Assembly: GCF_016616235.1 (NCBI RefSeq)
Contig: NZ_CP067100.1
Coordinates: 3,593,001 to 3,657,000, forward strand
Origin: Bradyrhizobium diazoefficiens
Lineage (GTDB): Bacteria; Pseudomonadota; Alphaproteobacteria; Rhizobiales; Xanthobacteraceae
Length of the DNA: 64,000 nucleotides
Direction of reading: 5' to 3'
The stretch's first letter is position 1, and the number at the start of each line of letters is the position of its first letter. The notes below the pieces were generated by a model. The model was not told the origin of the DNA. It saw nothing but the letters and a program-made list of their open reading frames with translations, and ran no database searches. Of this stretch, positions 9,371-17,299 are shown one piece after another. Both the position numbers and the translations under genes were made by a program.

Positions 9371-10045
9371 TCAGCGGGCCGATCCGGTCGAGGCTCTTGC
9401 CGTGCAACCTGCGGTGAGCGCGCGGAGGGCGTTCCGGAAGCCATCGAGGCGAACGAGGCCCTTCACCGCCGCGCGGGGCGGGGCTTCGATCACAGCGGAC
9501 ACGTCCTCGACCGATGGCCAAAAGTCCCGGGCGAGCTCGGCTGCCTCGGGAGGTAGCAGGACGAGAGCGCCCGGCGGGACGGGCGTTGCTCGGAAACTGC
9601 GTGCCGAGGCGCCGGTCCTGAACGTCACGAGCGGGCGATCGCGGGACGCGTAGGGCGTGATGACTGCGATCATCACCTCCACCCCCGGATCGCCGCAGCG
9701 AAGCATCAGGCCGGCGAAATCCCGGTCCGAGCTTGCCGGTTCGCCGGGGTGAACGATCGAGACGGCGGCCTTGCCGCCCTGCGGATGCGGCGTGCGGATC
9801 AATCTCCATTTTCCCATTGCCGCGGGATCGGACGTCGCATCGGTATTGGCCGCCGGTGCGGAAGGCGCATCGGGGCTTGCTTCGATGCTCTCGAAGCAGC
9901 GAAGCCTCTCGGTACCGTCGGCAATCGTCCGGCATCGGTTGAGAGCGGCTTCGCTGACCTGTTCCGCTGAAACCGACTGTCCTGGACCAATGAGCGCCAC
10001 CACGAGAGCTGCGATCGCTGCGACGGGACGATGACGCCGGGCCAT
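9371..10045 (-). CDS. TagO/VasI-like secreted protein
   Basis: A 224-residue protein with signal peptide (about 1-27). After it comes a short Cys-pair module (C38 and C50, in [19 protein letters not shown]) and then a beta-rich domain with [16 protein letters not shown]. This Cys-pair plus beta-sandwich plan resembles TagO/VasI proteins of type VI secretion loci, but no T6SS gene is nearby. It is also seen in stand-alone envelope proteins. It lies on the opposite strand inside the polysaccharide cluster. Function unknown. Confidence 0.65.
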
Positions 10046-10300
10046 GGATGAGCTTGGTCGATCTATTTGAGACGGAGGAGCGGGAGCGATCGCATGTGCC
10101 TTGATACTTGTGACGCGAAGATGACGTCGGCATCGGAGCTTTTATTTCGTCGAAGCGGCGGACGATACGTCTTGTGCGTAGAGACCGGACGGTCGGCTTC
10201 GGCGGAGCGTCTCCGGTGACCCGGGCCGCACGTCATGCGGCCGGAAAGTTGAGGATTTGGACGAGGCTGCGCCAATGGTGCGGATCCTCGGCGGACAACG

Positions 10301-12562
10301 ATGGATACCCGAACGGCGATATCAGCCAAGCCAATCGATCAGATCGACCGCGAGAGTCTCGGCGGGACCATCTCCGTGTCCGATCTGGTCGAGCAGATCT
10401 GGGGCTTCATCCGGCGTCAATATCTGGTCTTTCTGATCGTCTCGGCCTGCTCGGTCGGTCTTGGCCTCGTCTATCTGCTGACGACGCCGGCGCGCTACAC
10501 CGCGCACGCGATGATGCTGATCGACTCCAGCAAATTGCGTGTCATGCAACAGCAGCAGGTGTCGTTCGCCGACACGCCGCTCGACACCACCCAGGTCGAA
10601 ACCCAGGTCGAAGTGCTGAAATCCGACGGCATCGGGCTCGCCGTCGTCAGGGAGATGCGCCTCACTGAGGACGCGGAGTTCGTGGGGAGCGGCGCGGGGC
10701 TCTGGGGGACCGACAATTCGGCGCAAAATGCCGAAAGCCGGCTGTCCCAGGCCCTCGTGACGTTGCTGCGTCAGCGCATCATCACTCGGGTCGGCCGCAC
10801 CTACGTTCTCGACATCGCCTTTACTTCGCTCAGTCCCGATCGTGCCGCCCAGATCGCCAATGGGATCGCCGAGGCCTACATCGTCGACCAGCTGGAATCG
10901 AAATACCAGGCCACGCGCCGGGCCAGCAAATGGCTTCAGGACAGGATCACGGAACTGCGCGAGCAGGTCTCCGCCGTCGATCGCGCCGTGCTCGACTACA
11001 AGGAAAAGAACAAGATCTTCGACATCGCTGTCGCCCCTGCTGCCGGCGGCTCCAGCGCCAGCGCGCGCTCTCTGGAGGAGCAGCAGCTTGCGGAGATTTC
11101 GAGTCAGCTGAGTACCGCGCGTGCCGCGAGCACCGAGGCGAAGGCACGGCTCGATCGCATCCAGGAGGTCCTCAAAATGGGGATTCCGGATGCCTCCGTG
11201 GTGGATTCGCTGCGAAGCGAGATCGTCATCCGGCTGCGCAACCAGTACCTCGACCTGGCCGCGCGCGAGGGTCTTCTCTCGCAACGCTACGGCAGCGATC
11301 ATCAGGCCGCCATCAACGTGCGGGCTCAGATGGAGCAGATCCGCCAGTCTGTCAGTGACGAGCTGCGCCGTATCGCGGAAAGCACCAAGAGCGAGTACGA
11401 GATCGCAACGGCGCGAGAACAGTCGCTCAAGGACAAGCTCGCGGACATGGTCTCGGACGCGCGGATCACCAACCGCGAACGCATCGGCTTGCGCGAGCTC
11501 GAAAGCAACGCCCAGGCGATCCATACGATCTATGACAGTTTTCTCCAGCGCTACATGGAAGCGATCCAGCAGCAATCATTTCCGATTACCGAGTCCCGCG
11601 TCATCAGCGCGGCAGGTGCGCCAAAGCAGAAGAGCAGTCCGCGTGCTTCCGTCGTCCTGGGACTCGCAACCGTCATGGGTCTTGTTCTCAGTCTTGCGGT
11701 CGCCGGCCTGCGCGAGGCACTCGACCCGGTGTTCCGGAGCAGGCGGCAGGTCCAGGAAACGCTGCAGGTCAAGTGTCTCGCCGTCGTGCCGCTTCTGGAC
11801 GCGCCGCCGCGGTCGCGCTTGCCCAGGCCATGGCGACGAAACGTCGTGCAGGATGTCGCGCCGCCGGCCGCCGCGGATGGGATGTTCGGCCGGGCGGTTC
11901 TCGATCCATCGTCGCTGTTTGCCGCATCATTGCGTTCGATCAAGGTTGCCGTCGACGTCAGCACCGCCGGCCAGCGCAGCAGGGTCGTCGGCTTGCTCTC
12001 GATGGCTCCGAACGAAGGCAAGTCGACCATCGCCAGCAATCTCGCCGAACTGGTCGCGCACCTCGGCAAGAAGGTCATCCTGATCGACGGCGACCTTCGC
12101 AATCCGACCATAAGCCGTGCGATGGCTGCCGACGCCACGAGCGGCCTGCTCGAGGTTCTCGCCGGAACGATCGGGCTGCAGACTGCCGTCCGTACGGAGC
12201 GGGGGCTCGCCTTCCTGCCGACGATCATCGGGCCCCGCGATGTTCGCGGCAGCGAACTGCTCGGCTCGGAATCCCTGAAGCTGCTGATCGACGAACTGCG
12301 GGACACGTACGACTACATCATCATCGATTTGCCGCCCCTCGGTCCCGTTGCAGAGGTCCGGGGGACCGCAAGCATGATCGATTCATATGTCCAGGTGATC
12401 GAGTGGGGCAGGTCGCGCAAGAACACGGTGCGACAGCAGCTGCTCGGAGCTCCCGAGATCCACGAGCGGCTGCTCGGAGCGGTCCTCAACAAGGTCGATC
12501 TCAGGGTATTCGGCCGGCATGAGACGCTCGACACCGTCTACGGCCAGAGCGGCTACTACTGA
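10301..12562 (+). CDS. Wzc/ExoP-like polysaccharide co-polymerase with BY-kinase domain
   Basis: 753 residues. The N-terminal Wzz domain has a first transmembrane helix near residue 40 (YLVFLIVSACSVGLGLVYLL). A long periplasmic coiled coil follows (about 190-410), then a second helix near 455 (VVLGLATVMGLVLSLAVAG). The cytoplasmic ATPase has Walker A MAPNEGKST at about 567, Walker A-prime VILIDGDLRNP about 25 residues later and YIIIDLPPL near 670. The C-terminus ends TVYGQSGYY, a short tyrosine tail that could be autophosphorylated as in bacterial tyrosine kinases. It would control chain length and couple polymerisation to an outer-membrane exporter not found in the window. Confidence 0.9.
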   Translation: MDTRTAISAKPIDQIDRESLGGTISVSDLVEQIWGFIRRQYLVFLIVSACSVGLGLVYLLTTPARYTAHAMMLIDSSKLRVMQQQQVSFADTPLDTTQVETQVEVLKSDGIGLAVVREMRLTEDAEFVGSGAGLWGTDNSAQNAESRLSQALVTLLRQRIITRVGRTYVLDIAFTSLSPDRAAQIANGIAEAYIVDQLESKYQATRRASKWLQDRITELREQVSAVDRAVLDYKEKNKIFDIAVAPAAGGSSASARSLEEQQLAEISSQLSTARAASTEAKARLDRIQEVLKMGIPDASVVDSLRSEIVIRLRNQYLDLAAREGLLSQRYGSDHQAAINVRAQMEQIRQSVSDELRRIAESTKSEYEIATAREQSLKDKLADMVSDARITNRERIGLRELESNAQAIHTIYDSFLQRYMEAIQQQSFPITESRVISAAGAPKQKSSPRASVVLGLATVMGLVLSLAVAGLREALDPVFRSRRQVQETLQVKCLAVVPLLDAPPRSRLPRPWRRNVVQDVAPPAAADGMFGRAVLDPSSLFAASLRSIKVAVDVSTAGQRSRVVGLLSMAPNEGKSTIASNLAELVAHLGKKVILIDGDLRNPTISRAMAADATSGLLEVLAGTIGLQTAVRTERGLAFLPTIIGPRDVRGSELLGSESLKLLIDELRDTYDYIIIDLPPLGPVAEVRGTASMIDSYVQVIEWGRSRKNTVRQQLLGAPEIHERLLGAVLNKVDLRVFGRHETLDTVYGQSGYY

Positions 12563-12975
12563 ACGCAAAAGCTGCTTTTTGTCTTGAGAACGTCTCAAGG
12601 TAGTACAGCCTCGTCCTCGCCTCGACCTGCGGCGGCCCCTACAGTCGGCCGCATGATCGGCCGTTGGCCGCAGCTTCGATTTTTCCTTTAAATTCTTGGT
12701 CGAATTTGCGATGCAGGTTGCAGGGGGTGAGGGCGGCTGAGTCTGGAGGGAATTTTGGGAGGACGCCAGTGTGTGCTAACAGGGCCATGGGGATTCCGGC
12801 CAGGGGGCATCGGGCAAGCGCAAATTAACCATTGGCGCTGCGGTGATGGTGCGGAAGGCTTTACTGTTGGGACAATTCGGGCCAAGCCTATCGCGACCTT
12901 TCATTAGCAAGTTGAAAAGGTTAACTAATCCGCTTTACGAAGGTCAAAGCGGGGACATTGGCCGGAGAGGGCGAG
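12563..12975. other. Intergenic region with hairpin downstream of the Wzc gene
   Basis: 413 bases without a credible gene. Just after the Wzc stop there is a weak AAAAG-CTG-CTTTT hairpin with a T run (12567-12580). A perfect inverted repeat follows, CTTGAGA-ACG-TCTCAAG (12583-12599). Either could be the terminator or an operator. The last 100 bases before the HTH gene are AT-richer and contain GTTAACTAA (12919-12927), a plausible promoter zone, but no clear -35/-10 pair was identified. Confidence 0.35.
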
Positions 12976-13341
12976 ATGGTCGGCAGGAGACATGATTCGC
13001 GGGAAATATCGGACAAGCTGGCCCAGGCGGATCAACTCGCGGCCAAAGGCAAGACCCAGCGCGAGATATCAAAGGCGCTCGGCGTAAGCATCATGACCTA
13101 TCATCGCTGGAAGAAGATGCTCAAATCTTCCGAGCCGGAGATGGATGGTGCGGGCGGCAGTATCGACAGCGGCGCGAGCGTTCCGCGCGATGCCGGCTCC
13201 AAGGATACCATCCAGCGCCTGGAGCGCGAAAACGCGCAACTGCGGCGCCTTGTCACTGATATGCTGCTCGAGAAGCTGAAATACGAGGAGGAGCTGCGTG
13301 CGCGTCAGGAGCCGCGGCTGCGGCGTCCCGAGAAGGGCTAA
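12976..13341 (+). CDS. Small HTH protein with C-terminal leucine-zipper-like helix
   Basis: 121 residues from ATG 12976, preceded by GGAGAGG. The N-terminal half has a helix-turn-helix of the Hin/transposase type (GKTQREISKALGVSIMTYHRWKKM). The C-terminal half has a heptad-type helix, IQRLERENAQLRRLVTDMLL, like the zipper of IS3-family OrfA proteins. No OrfB or terminal repeats are nearby, so this is either a stranded transposase fragment or, more likely, a co-opted DNA-binding protein next to the exopolysaccharide locus. Its stop codon lies at the edge of a RIME repeat. Confidence 0.65.
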   Translation: MVGRRHDSREISDKLAQADQLAAKGKTQREISKALGVSIMTYHRWKKMLKSSEPEMDGAGGSIDSGASVPRDAGSKDTIQRLERENAQLRRLVTDMLLEKLKYEEELRARQEPRLRRPEKG

Positions 13342-13342
13342 G

Positions 13343-13441
13343 GCATGATCCGGAAAAGTGCGCAGCGGTTTTCCGAAAAGATCATGCTCAAACAACACCT
13401 AAGGCGCGATAACGATTTATCCTAATCTCATCGCGCGTTAG
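13343..13441. repeat. RIME-type palindromic repeat, copy 1
   Basis: Two adjoining palindromes. The first runs from GCATGATCCGGAAAAG to CTTTTCGGAAAA on the opposite strand, with GATCATGC closing the stem. The second has CGCGAT/ATCGCG arms around a TTTATCCTAAT spacer. It is nearly identical to 41836-41939 and matches the known rhizobial intergenic mosaic element. It sits at a convergent gene junction, immediately after the HTH gene. Its end supplies the TAA stop of the protease gene on the minus strand. Confidence 0.85.
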
Positions 13442-14148
13442 GGCCTGATCCCCAAGGGGGGAGGCAGCGGAAGGGGCGAGGGCGAAGACGCGACCGCGAC
13501 GTCAACCGCCGGTTTGGCCGGCTCGGGGCCGAACGACACCCAGACGTTCGGATCTGTTGCGCTCTGTCGCGACAAATAGCGATAGTTCGTCTCGTACCAG
13601 AACAGGATTTCCGGCGTCTGGTTGTCGAGGATCATTTCGCCACGATTGGACCGCACGGTCAGCACGGCATGACGCGTCCTGTTCTGGCCGCGCTCCTCGA
13701 CGATGGTGATCAACAGCGCGCCCTGCGGCCAACCGGTCTTCACGAGCAGCCGGCGCTTGAGCAGGACCATGTCTTCGCAATCGCCCCGGTCGAGCGGATA
13801 GGCCCAGCGCTCGGTTTTTCCATAGAGTTCGGCATCGCTGGTCCACGTCACGCGGTCGTTGACGTATTTGTTGATCCGGTACAGTTGCTCGAGCAGTTCC
13901 GGCGTGAGCGTCACATCGCGCGCCTGATCGGCCAAGGGTTTGCATTCGTCGGCATTGGCGGCGCAGAGCTGCAGCCATCCGCTCGGCGCCTTGGTGGCCG
14001 AGCCGATCGCGGCGAACAGCGCCGGACGGGCGAGGAAGGCGTGAGCCGGGAGAGCATCCCAGGCGAACACGGCGGCCGCGGCAGTCGCCGCGACTGTCCA
14101 CGCGCCAAGCCGTCTGGCGGTTCGTCGCTCTCTGCAGAATCTCGTCAT
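13438..14148 (-). CDS. LapG-like transglutaminase-type cysteine protease (BTLCP, peptidase C93)
   Basis: 236 residues from ATG 14148 (a GTG lies six bases upstream). A hydrophobic N-terminal segment ends DALPAHA, so the protein is exported. The catalytic triad is visible in order: Cys124 in DRGDCEDM, His160 in TRHAVLTV and Asp175 in MILDNQT, the BTLCP/PF06035 pattern. Family members include LapG, which cleaves type I-secreted adhesins. The C-terminus is a Pro/Ser-rich tail. No LapD-like partner is adjacent. A substrate among surface proteins is inference. Confidence 0.85.
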   Translation of the reverse strand: MTRFCRERRTARRLGAWTVAATAAAAVFAWDALPAHAFLARPALFAAIGSATKAPSGWLQLCAANADECKPLADQARDVTLTPELLEQLYRINKYVNDRVTWTSDAELYGKTERWAYPLDRGDCEDMVLLKRRLLVKTGWPQGALLITIVEERGQNRTRHAVLTVRSNRGEMILDNQTPEILFWYETNYRYLSRQSATDPNVWVSFGPEPAKPAVDVAVASSPSPLPLPPPLGIRP

Positions 14149-14283
14149 CCCCACACCCCACCGGATTCCGGGTGGAAGGCTGGCAGAGACAGTTCGCGAT
14201 CCCGCTAAGCGGTTGCTTCAAATTGAATGGATCTCCGTCAAAGCGTCTCTCGCCGCGGGCCATGGTGTGATTTCGGTTAAGCT

Positions 14284-14442
14284 TCAGCGGTGATCGCTCC
14301 GCAGCGGCTCCCAGATCTCGACATCGCGGTCACGCAGCTGGACCAGTGCATTGCGCAATTCGATCTGCCCCTGGAGGTGGTTCGCCAGTAACCGGCGGAA
14401 CCGGGCGCGGCGCGCGGGGTTGGTCGTCGAGCGGAGGGGCAT
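14284..14442 (-). CDS. Possible 52-residue small protein opposite the copper-protein leader
   Basis: A short frame starting at ATG 14442 and ending at TGA 14284. The translation is basic and helix-like (RRLLANHLQGQIELRNALVQ, then RDRDVEIWEPLRSD) and looks more like protein than the other frames here. The ribosome binding site is weak. It is divergent from the Cys-rich copper-protein gene, 23 bases away. It could be spurious. Confidence 0.35.
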   Translation of the reverse strand: MPLRSTTNPARRARFRRLLANHLQGQIELRNALVQLRDRDVEIWEPLRSDHR

Positions 14443-14465
14443 CTACGCGGAACTGGAGAGAACGG

Positions 14466-14795
14466 ATGGCTCAATCCGAAGACATGACCCGCTGCATCGC
14501 GCTCTGCATGAGCTGCTACCAGACCTGCCTCGGCACGGCGATGAACCACTGCCTCGAGACCGGCGGCAAGCACGTCGAGCCCAAGCATTTCCGCCTGATG
14601 ATGGCCTGCGCCGAGATGTGCCGGACGGCCGCGCATTTCATGCTGATCAACACGCCGCACCACCGGCATACATGCGGCGAATGCGCGGAGATCTGCGGCG
14701 AATGCGCCGACGATTGCGAGCGGATCGGCGGCATGGACGAGTGCGTCGCGATGTGCCGCTCCTGCGCCCAGTCCTGCCGCGCGATGGCGACCTGA
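14466..14795 (+). CDS. Four-helix-bundle copper-binding protein (DUF326, Csp-like)
   Basis: 109 residues with 16 cysteines spaced along four predicted helices (MTRCIALCMSCYQTC, MMACAEMC, CGECAEICGECADDC, CVAMCRSCAQSC). This is the pattern of the DUF326/copper storage family, in which inward-facing Cys bind many Cu(I) ions. It has no signal peptide, so it should be cytosolic. ATG 14466 is chosen because the upstream part of the frame is not protein-like and homologues start just before the first Cys helix. No copper exporter or metal regulator is adjacent. Confidence 0.85.
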   Translation: MAQSEDMTRCIALCMSCYQTCLGTAMNHCLETGGKHVEPKHFRLMMACAEMCRTAAHFMLINTPHHRHTCGECAEICGECADDCERIGGMDECVAMCRSCAQSCRAMAT

Positions 14796-14941
14796 AGGAC
14801 AAGCGCCAAAGAAGATCGTCAACGGCAAGATCAATCTTGCCGCGCTCGTCACGTGACCGCGGGGTCGGCTGCGGGCGGGCCTGCTAGATCGTCAACCGCT
14901 TGAAATCGCAGCCAAGCGACCGCACACCGCGCGCGTTCCCT

Positions 14942-15199
14942 TCAGCCATATTCCTCGCCGATGCCGTATTCCCGGTAGATCTGCAGCGGATCGAGATCTG
15001 GAAACAGCCGGCACTTGGCCTGGGCGAGGTGCAGGCGCACCGCCGCCGGCTCCTTGCCGTTGGCGAGCATCTTGCGGATGTCGTCCATATGCGCGTTCGG
15101 CCGGTGCTTGGGTTCGAGCTGCTCCAGCGCGACCAGCGCGGTCGCAAGCGCTTCGGTCAGAACCCAGTCGTCGTGGCCCGTGATTCCCTTTTTCGGCAT
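14942..15199 (-). CDS. Conserved small hypothetical protein
   Basis: 85 residues from ATG 15199, which has GGGG about seven bases upstream; the longer frame from 15214 is less likely. The sequence begins PKKGITGHDDWVLTEALA and contains a helical stretch IRKMLANGKEPAAVRLHLAQ. No motif allows a function. It has no signal peptide or membrane segment. It stands alone between the copper-binding protein and a small membrane protein. Confidence 0.6.
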   Translation of the reverse strand: MPKKGITGHDDWVLTEALATALVALEQLEPKHRPNAHMDDIRKMLANGKEPAAVRLHLAQAKCRLFPDLDPLQIYREYGIGEEYG

Positions 15200-15500
15200 C
15201 GGCAGACCCCACATGCGGGTGACTGTGCCAGTCTACCTTACCTGACGCCGAATCTCCATCGGGCCGCGGCCACCTCCCTGCGTGGAACACGCCGGCAGCT
15301 GCACTCGCACTTGCCACGGCACTCCAGCTTGCAATATGACCGCGCGTGGCTAGAAGGCGGGCGGGCGAATCGTTTCTTTCTTGAAATAAGTTGGCGTAGA
15401 CGAGCCTCGCGCACCCTCAGGCCGGCTGTTCCGGCCTGTAACCTTATCTCCGTGAATTCGACAAAGCCGGACGGTCATACCGCTCAAGGCTGGAGCCAGC
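15200..15500. other. Intergenic region with a short hairpin
   Basis: About 300 bases without a gene. The only structure noticed is a perfect inverted repeat CAGGCCGG-CTGTT-CCGGCCTG at 15418-15438, about 60 bases upstream of the next gene. It lacks a T run and may be part of the leader rather than a terminator. Confidence 0.3.
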
Positions 15501-15875
15501 ATGGTCTTTCTCAGCTTCGTCTACCGCTTCACGACCAACTTCGCGTTCATGGCGCTGGTCTATTTCAGCCTGAATTTCATGGAGAAATACCAGGACCGGG
15601 CCATCATCGCGATCCTGGTGCTGGTCTATACCGGCATGCGCGCGGCCTCGACGCTGCGCGCGTTCTACTTCTTCCAGAAGATCGAGAAGCTGGAGGCCGA
15701 GACGCGCCGCCTTCAGGCCCCGATCAACGACGGCTCGGGTGGAACCACGGCGCGCAAGCAGGTGGTCGCCGACGTTGCGCGGTTGCGGCGCGACGGCGAG
15801 CTCAAGTCCTATATGGACCTGTTCTTCCTGGCGCTGATCGTGCTGCTCTGCGTCGCCGCCATCATGCGGCAATAA
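15501..15875 (+). CDS. Small membrane protein of unknown function
   Basis: 124 residues with two N-terminal hydrophobic helices (about 5-30 and 35-58), a charged coiled segment (KIEKLEAETRRLQ) and a C-terminal helix (about 103-120). No known domain was recognised. The topology suggests an inner-membrane protein with a cytoplasmic middle segment. It is convergent with the deacetylase gene, three bases from its stop. Confidence 0.6.
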   Translation: MVFLSFVYRFTTNFAFMALVYFSLNFMEKYQDRAIIAILVLVYTGMRAASTLRAFYFFQKIEKLEAETRRLQAPINDGSGGTTARKQVVADVARLRRDGELKSYMDLFFLALIVLLCVAAIMRQ

Positions 15876-15878
15876 GAT

Positions 15879-17141
15879 TCAAGCGCGCTTCTTCACGCTG
15901 GCCGCGACGCGGGCCGCGCGGGGCGTGGTGGTCTTGGGCTGCGCGGCGTGCTTCGGTGCAGCGTGTGCCGCATGCGCGCTCGTGCGTCCCGGCAGCTGTG
16001 CGGCCTTGCCCCTGGCCGGATGAGGCGCCTCGGCGGCCATGGCCACCCGCATGGCGGCGCGCCGCGACAAGGCCGTGGACAGCAGCACCTCGACCGAGCC
16101 CTCCGGGATCGCGAACAGGTCGCGGCCGGGCGCGGCCAGGGTGGACGCGACATCCATCTGCGCCTTGGTCGGGCGCGGCAGCAGAGGCTGACGCCCGGTC
16201 TGCGCATTGAGATCCGCGAGCGAGGGCGCCGGCAGCACCCTGGTCTGCGTGAACACGAAATTCGGAACGGCCGGCCAGCGCGCGATCGGCGTCGTCTCGG
16301 TCGGCGGATGCAGCAGCCATTCCACCGGTGTGGTCGGCGTCGCCGGCAGGTCCGCGGTCGCCGGCACCACATGCACGATACGATAGCCGCGTGCCTTGAG
16401 GTCGCGGATGATCTTCGGCAGCGCCGCCACCGTGCGCGCCTGGATGTCGTGCAGCAGCAAAATGCCCTTGCCCTTGGCCTCCAGCCGCTGCATCGCGAGC
16501 TGGTAGACGCGCTCGGGGGACACATGCCGCCAGTCGTCGGCCGGGAAGTCGGCGCTCCAGACCTGGATGCCGCGCGATATCAGATAGTTCTCGACGGCCT
16601 CGGCGCGCATCAGGCCGGGAATGCGGAAGAACGGCGCGAGCTGTCTGGATGGATCGGTCATCGCGGCCGAGGTCCATTCGATGCCGCCGTTGATCTCCGG
16701 CTCGAATTTTTCGATCGGCATCCGGTCGAAGGTCAGCGGATGGCTCATGCTGTGCGTGCCCACGGTGTGGCCCGCGGCCACCAGCTTGCGCACGCCTTCG
16801 GGATTCGCCTTGGCCTGCTGGCCGATGATGAAGAAGGTCGCCTTGATGCACTCGTCGGCGAGGATCTGGAGCACCTGGTTGGAATATTTCGGCAATGGGC
16901 CGTCATCGAAGGTCAGCACCACCTCGTGGTCCTTCAGGGGCAGCGTCTCGCGATACTGCATGGTGCCGATGCGCGGATGCTCGCGCGGATCGACGACGAG
17001 AGTGCGGGAGGTGCCGAGCGCGCCCGGACGCCCGGGGCATTCGGCCGCCAGCGCCGCCGGCGAGGAGGCGGTCAGCAATCCCACCAACGCGCCAAGCACG
17101 GTCCAGGATCGCGTCCGGAAAACAACGCTACGTCCGATCAT
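15879..17141 (-). CDS. Polysaccharide deacetylase (NodB/CE4), long form
   Basis: 420 residues from ATG 17141 (an alternative ATG at 17159 adds six). A signal peptide ends ALAAECPG. The CE4 domain (about residues 60-280) shows LTFDDGP (catalytic base and metal Asp), HTVGTHSMSHP (metal His pair), an FFRIPG motif and late ILLLHDI with the catalytic His. It would deacetylate an N-acetylated envelope or extracellular polymer. Past residue 280 is a 140-residue low-complexity tail rich in Ala, Pro, Arg and Lys (ending RVAASVKKRA), absent from its neighbour. The adjacent downstream-coordinate gene is a paralogue. Confidence 0.85.
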   Translation of the reverse strand: MIGRSVVFRTRSWTVLGALVGLLTASSPAALAAECPGRPGALGTSRTLVVDPREHPRIGTMQYRETLPLKDHEVVLTFDDGPLPKYSNQVLQILADECIKATFFIIGQQAKANPEGVRKLVAAGHTVGTHSMSHPLTFDRMPIEKFEPEINGGIEWTSAAMTDPSRQLAPFFRIPGLMRAEAVENYLISRGIQVWSADFPADDWRHVSPERVYQLAMQRLEAKGKGILLLHDIQARTVAALPKIIRDLKARGYRIVHVVPATADLPATPTTPVEWLLHPPTETTPIARWPAVPNFVFTQTRVLPAPSLADLNAQTGRQPLLPRPTKAQMDVASTLAAPGRDLFAIPEGSVEVLLSTALSRRAAMRVAMAAEAPHPARGKAAQLPGRTSAHAAHAAPKHAAQPKTTTPRAARVAASVKKRA

Positions 17142-17299
17142 GAACCCGTCTGTCCTCATACGCGATTGCCGCCCTAGTAGGTCGGTGGCGCCCCAAAACG
17201 GTTCAGGCGCAATACCCTTCATGTTTGCACGGCGTAGCATGAACGGAGTGTTAATAGGGCTCAAATCACCCCATTTTGCGCCGGCGTGACATTCCGGCA

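Noticed and set aside
14277..14852. A 191-residue frame opposite the Cys-rich copper protein
   Set aside because: The opposite strand encodes a protein with 16 regularly placed Cys; this frame is the complement.
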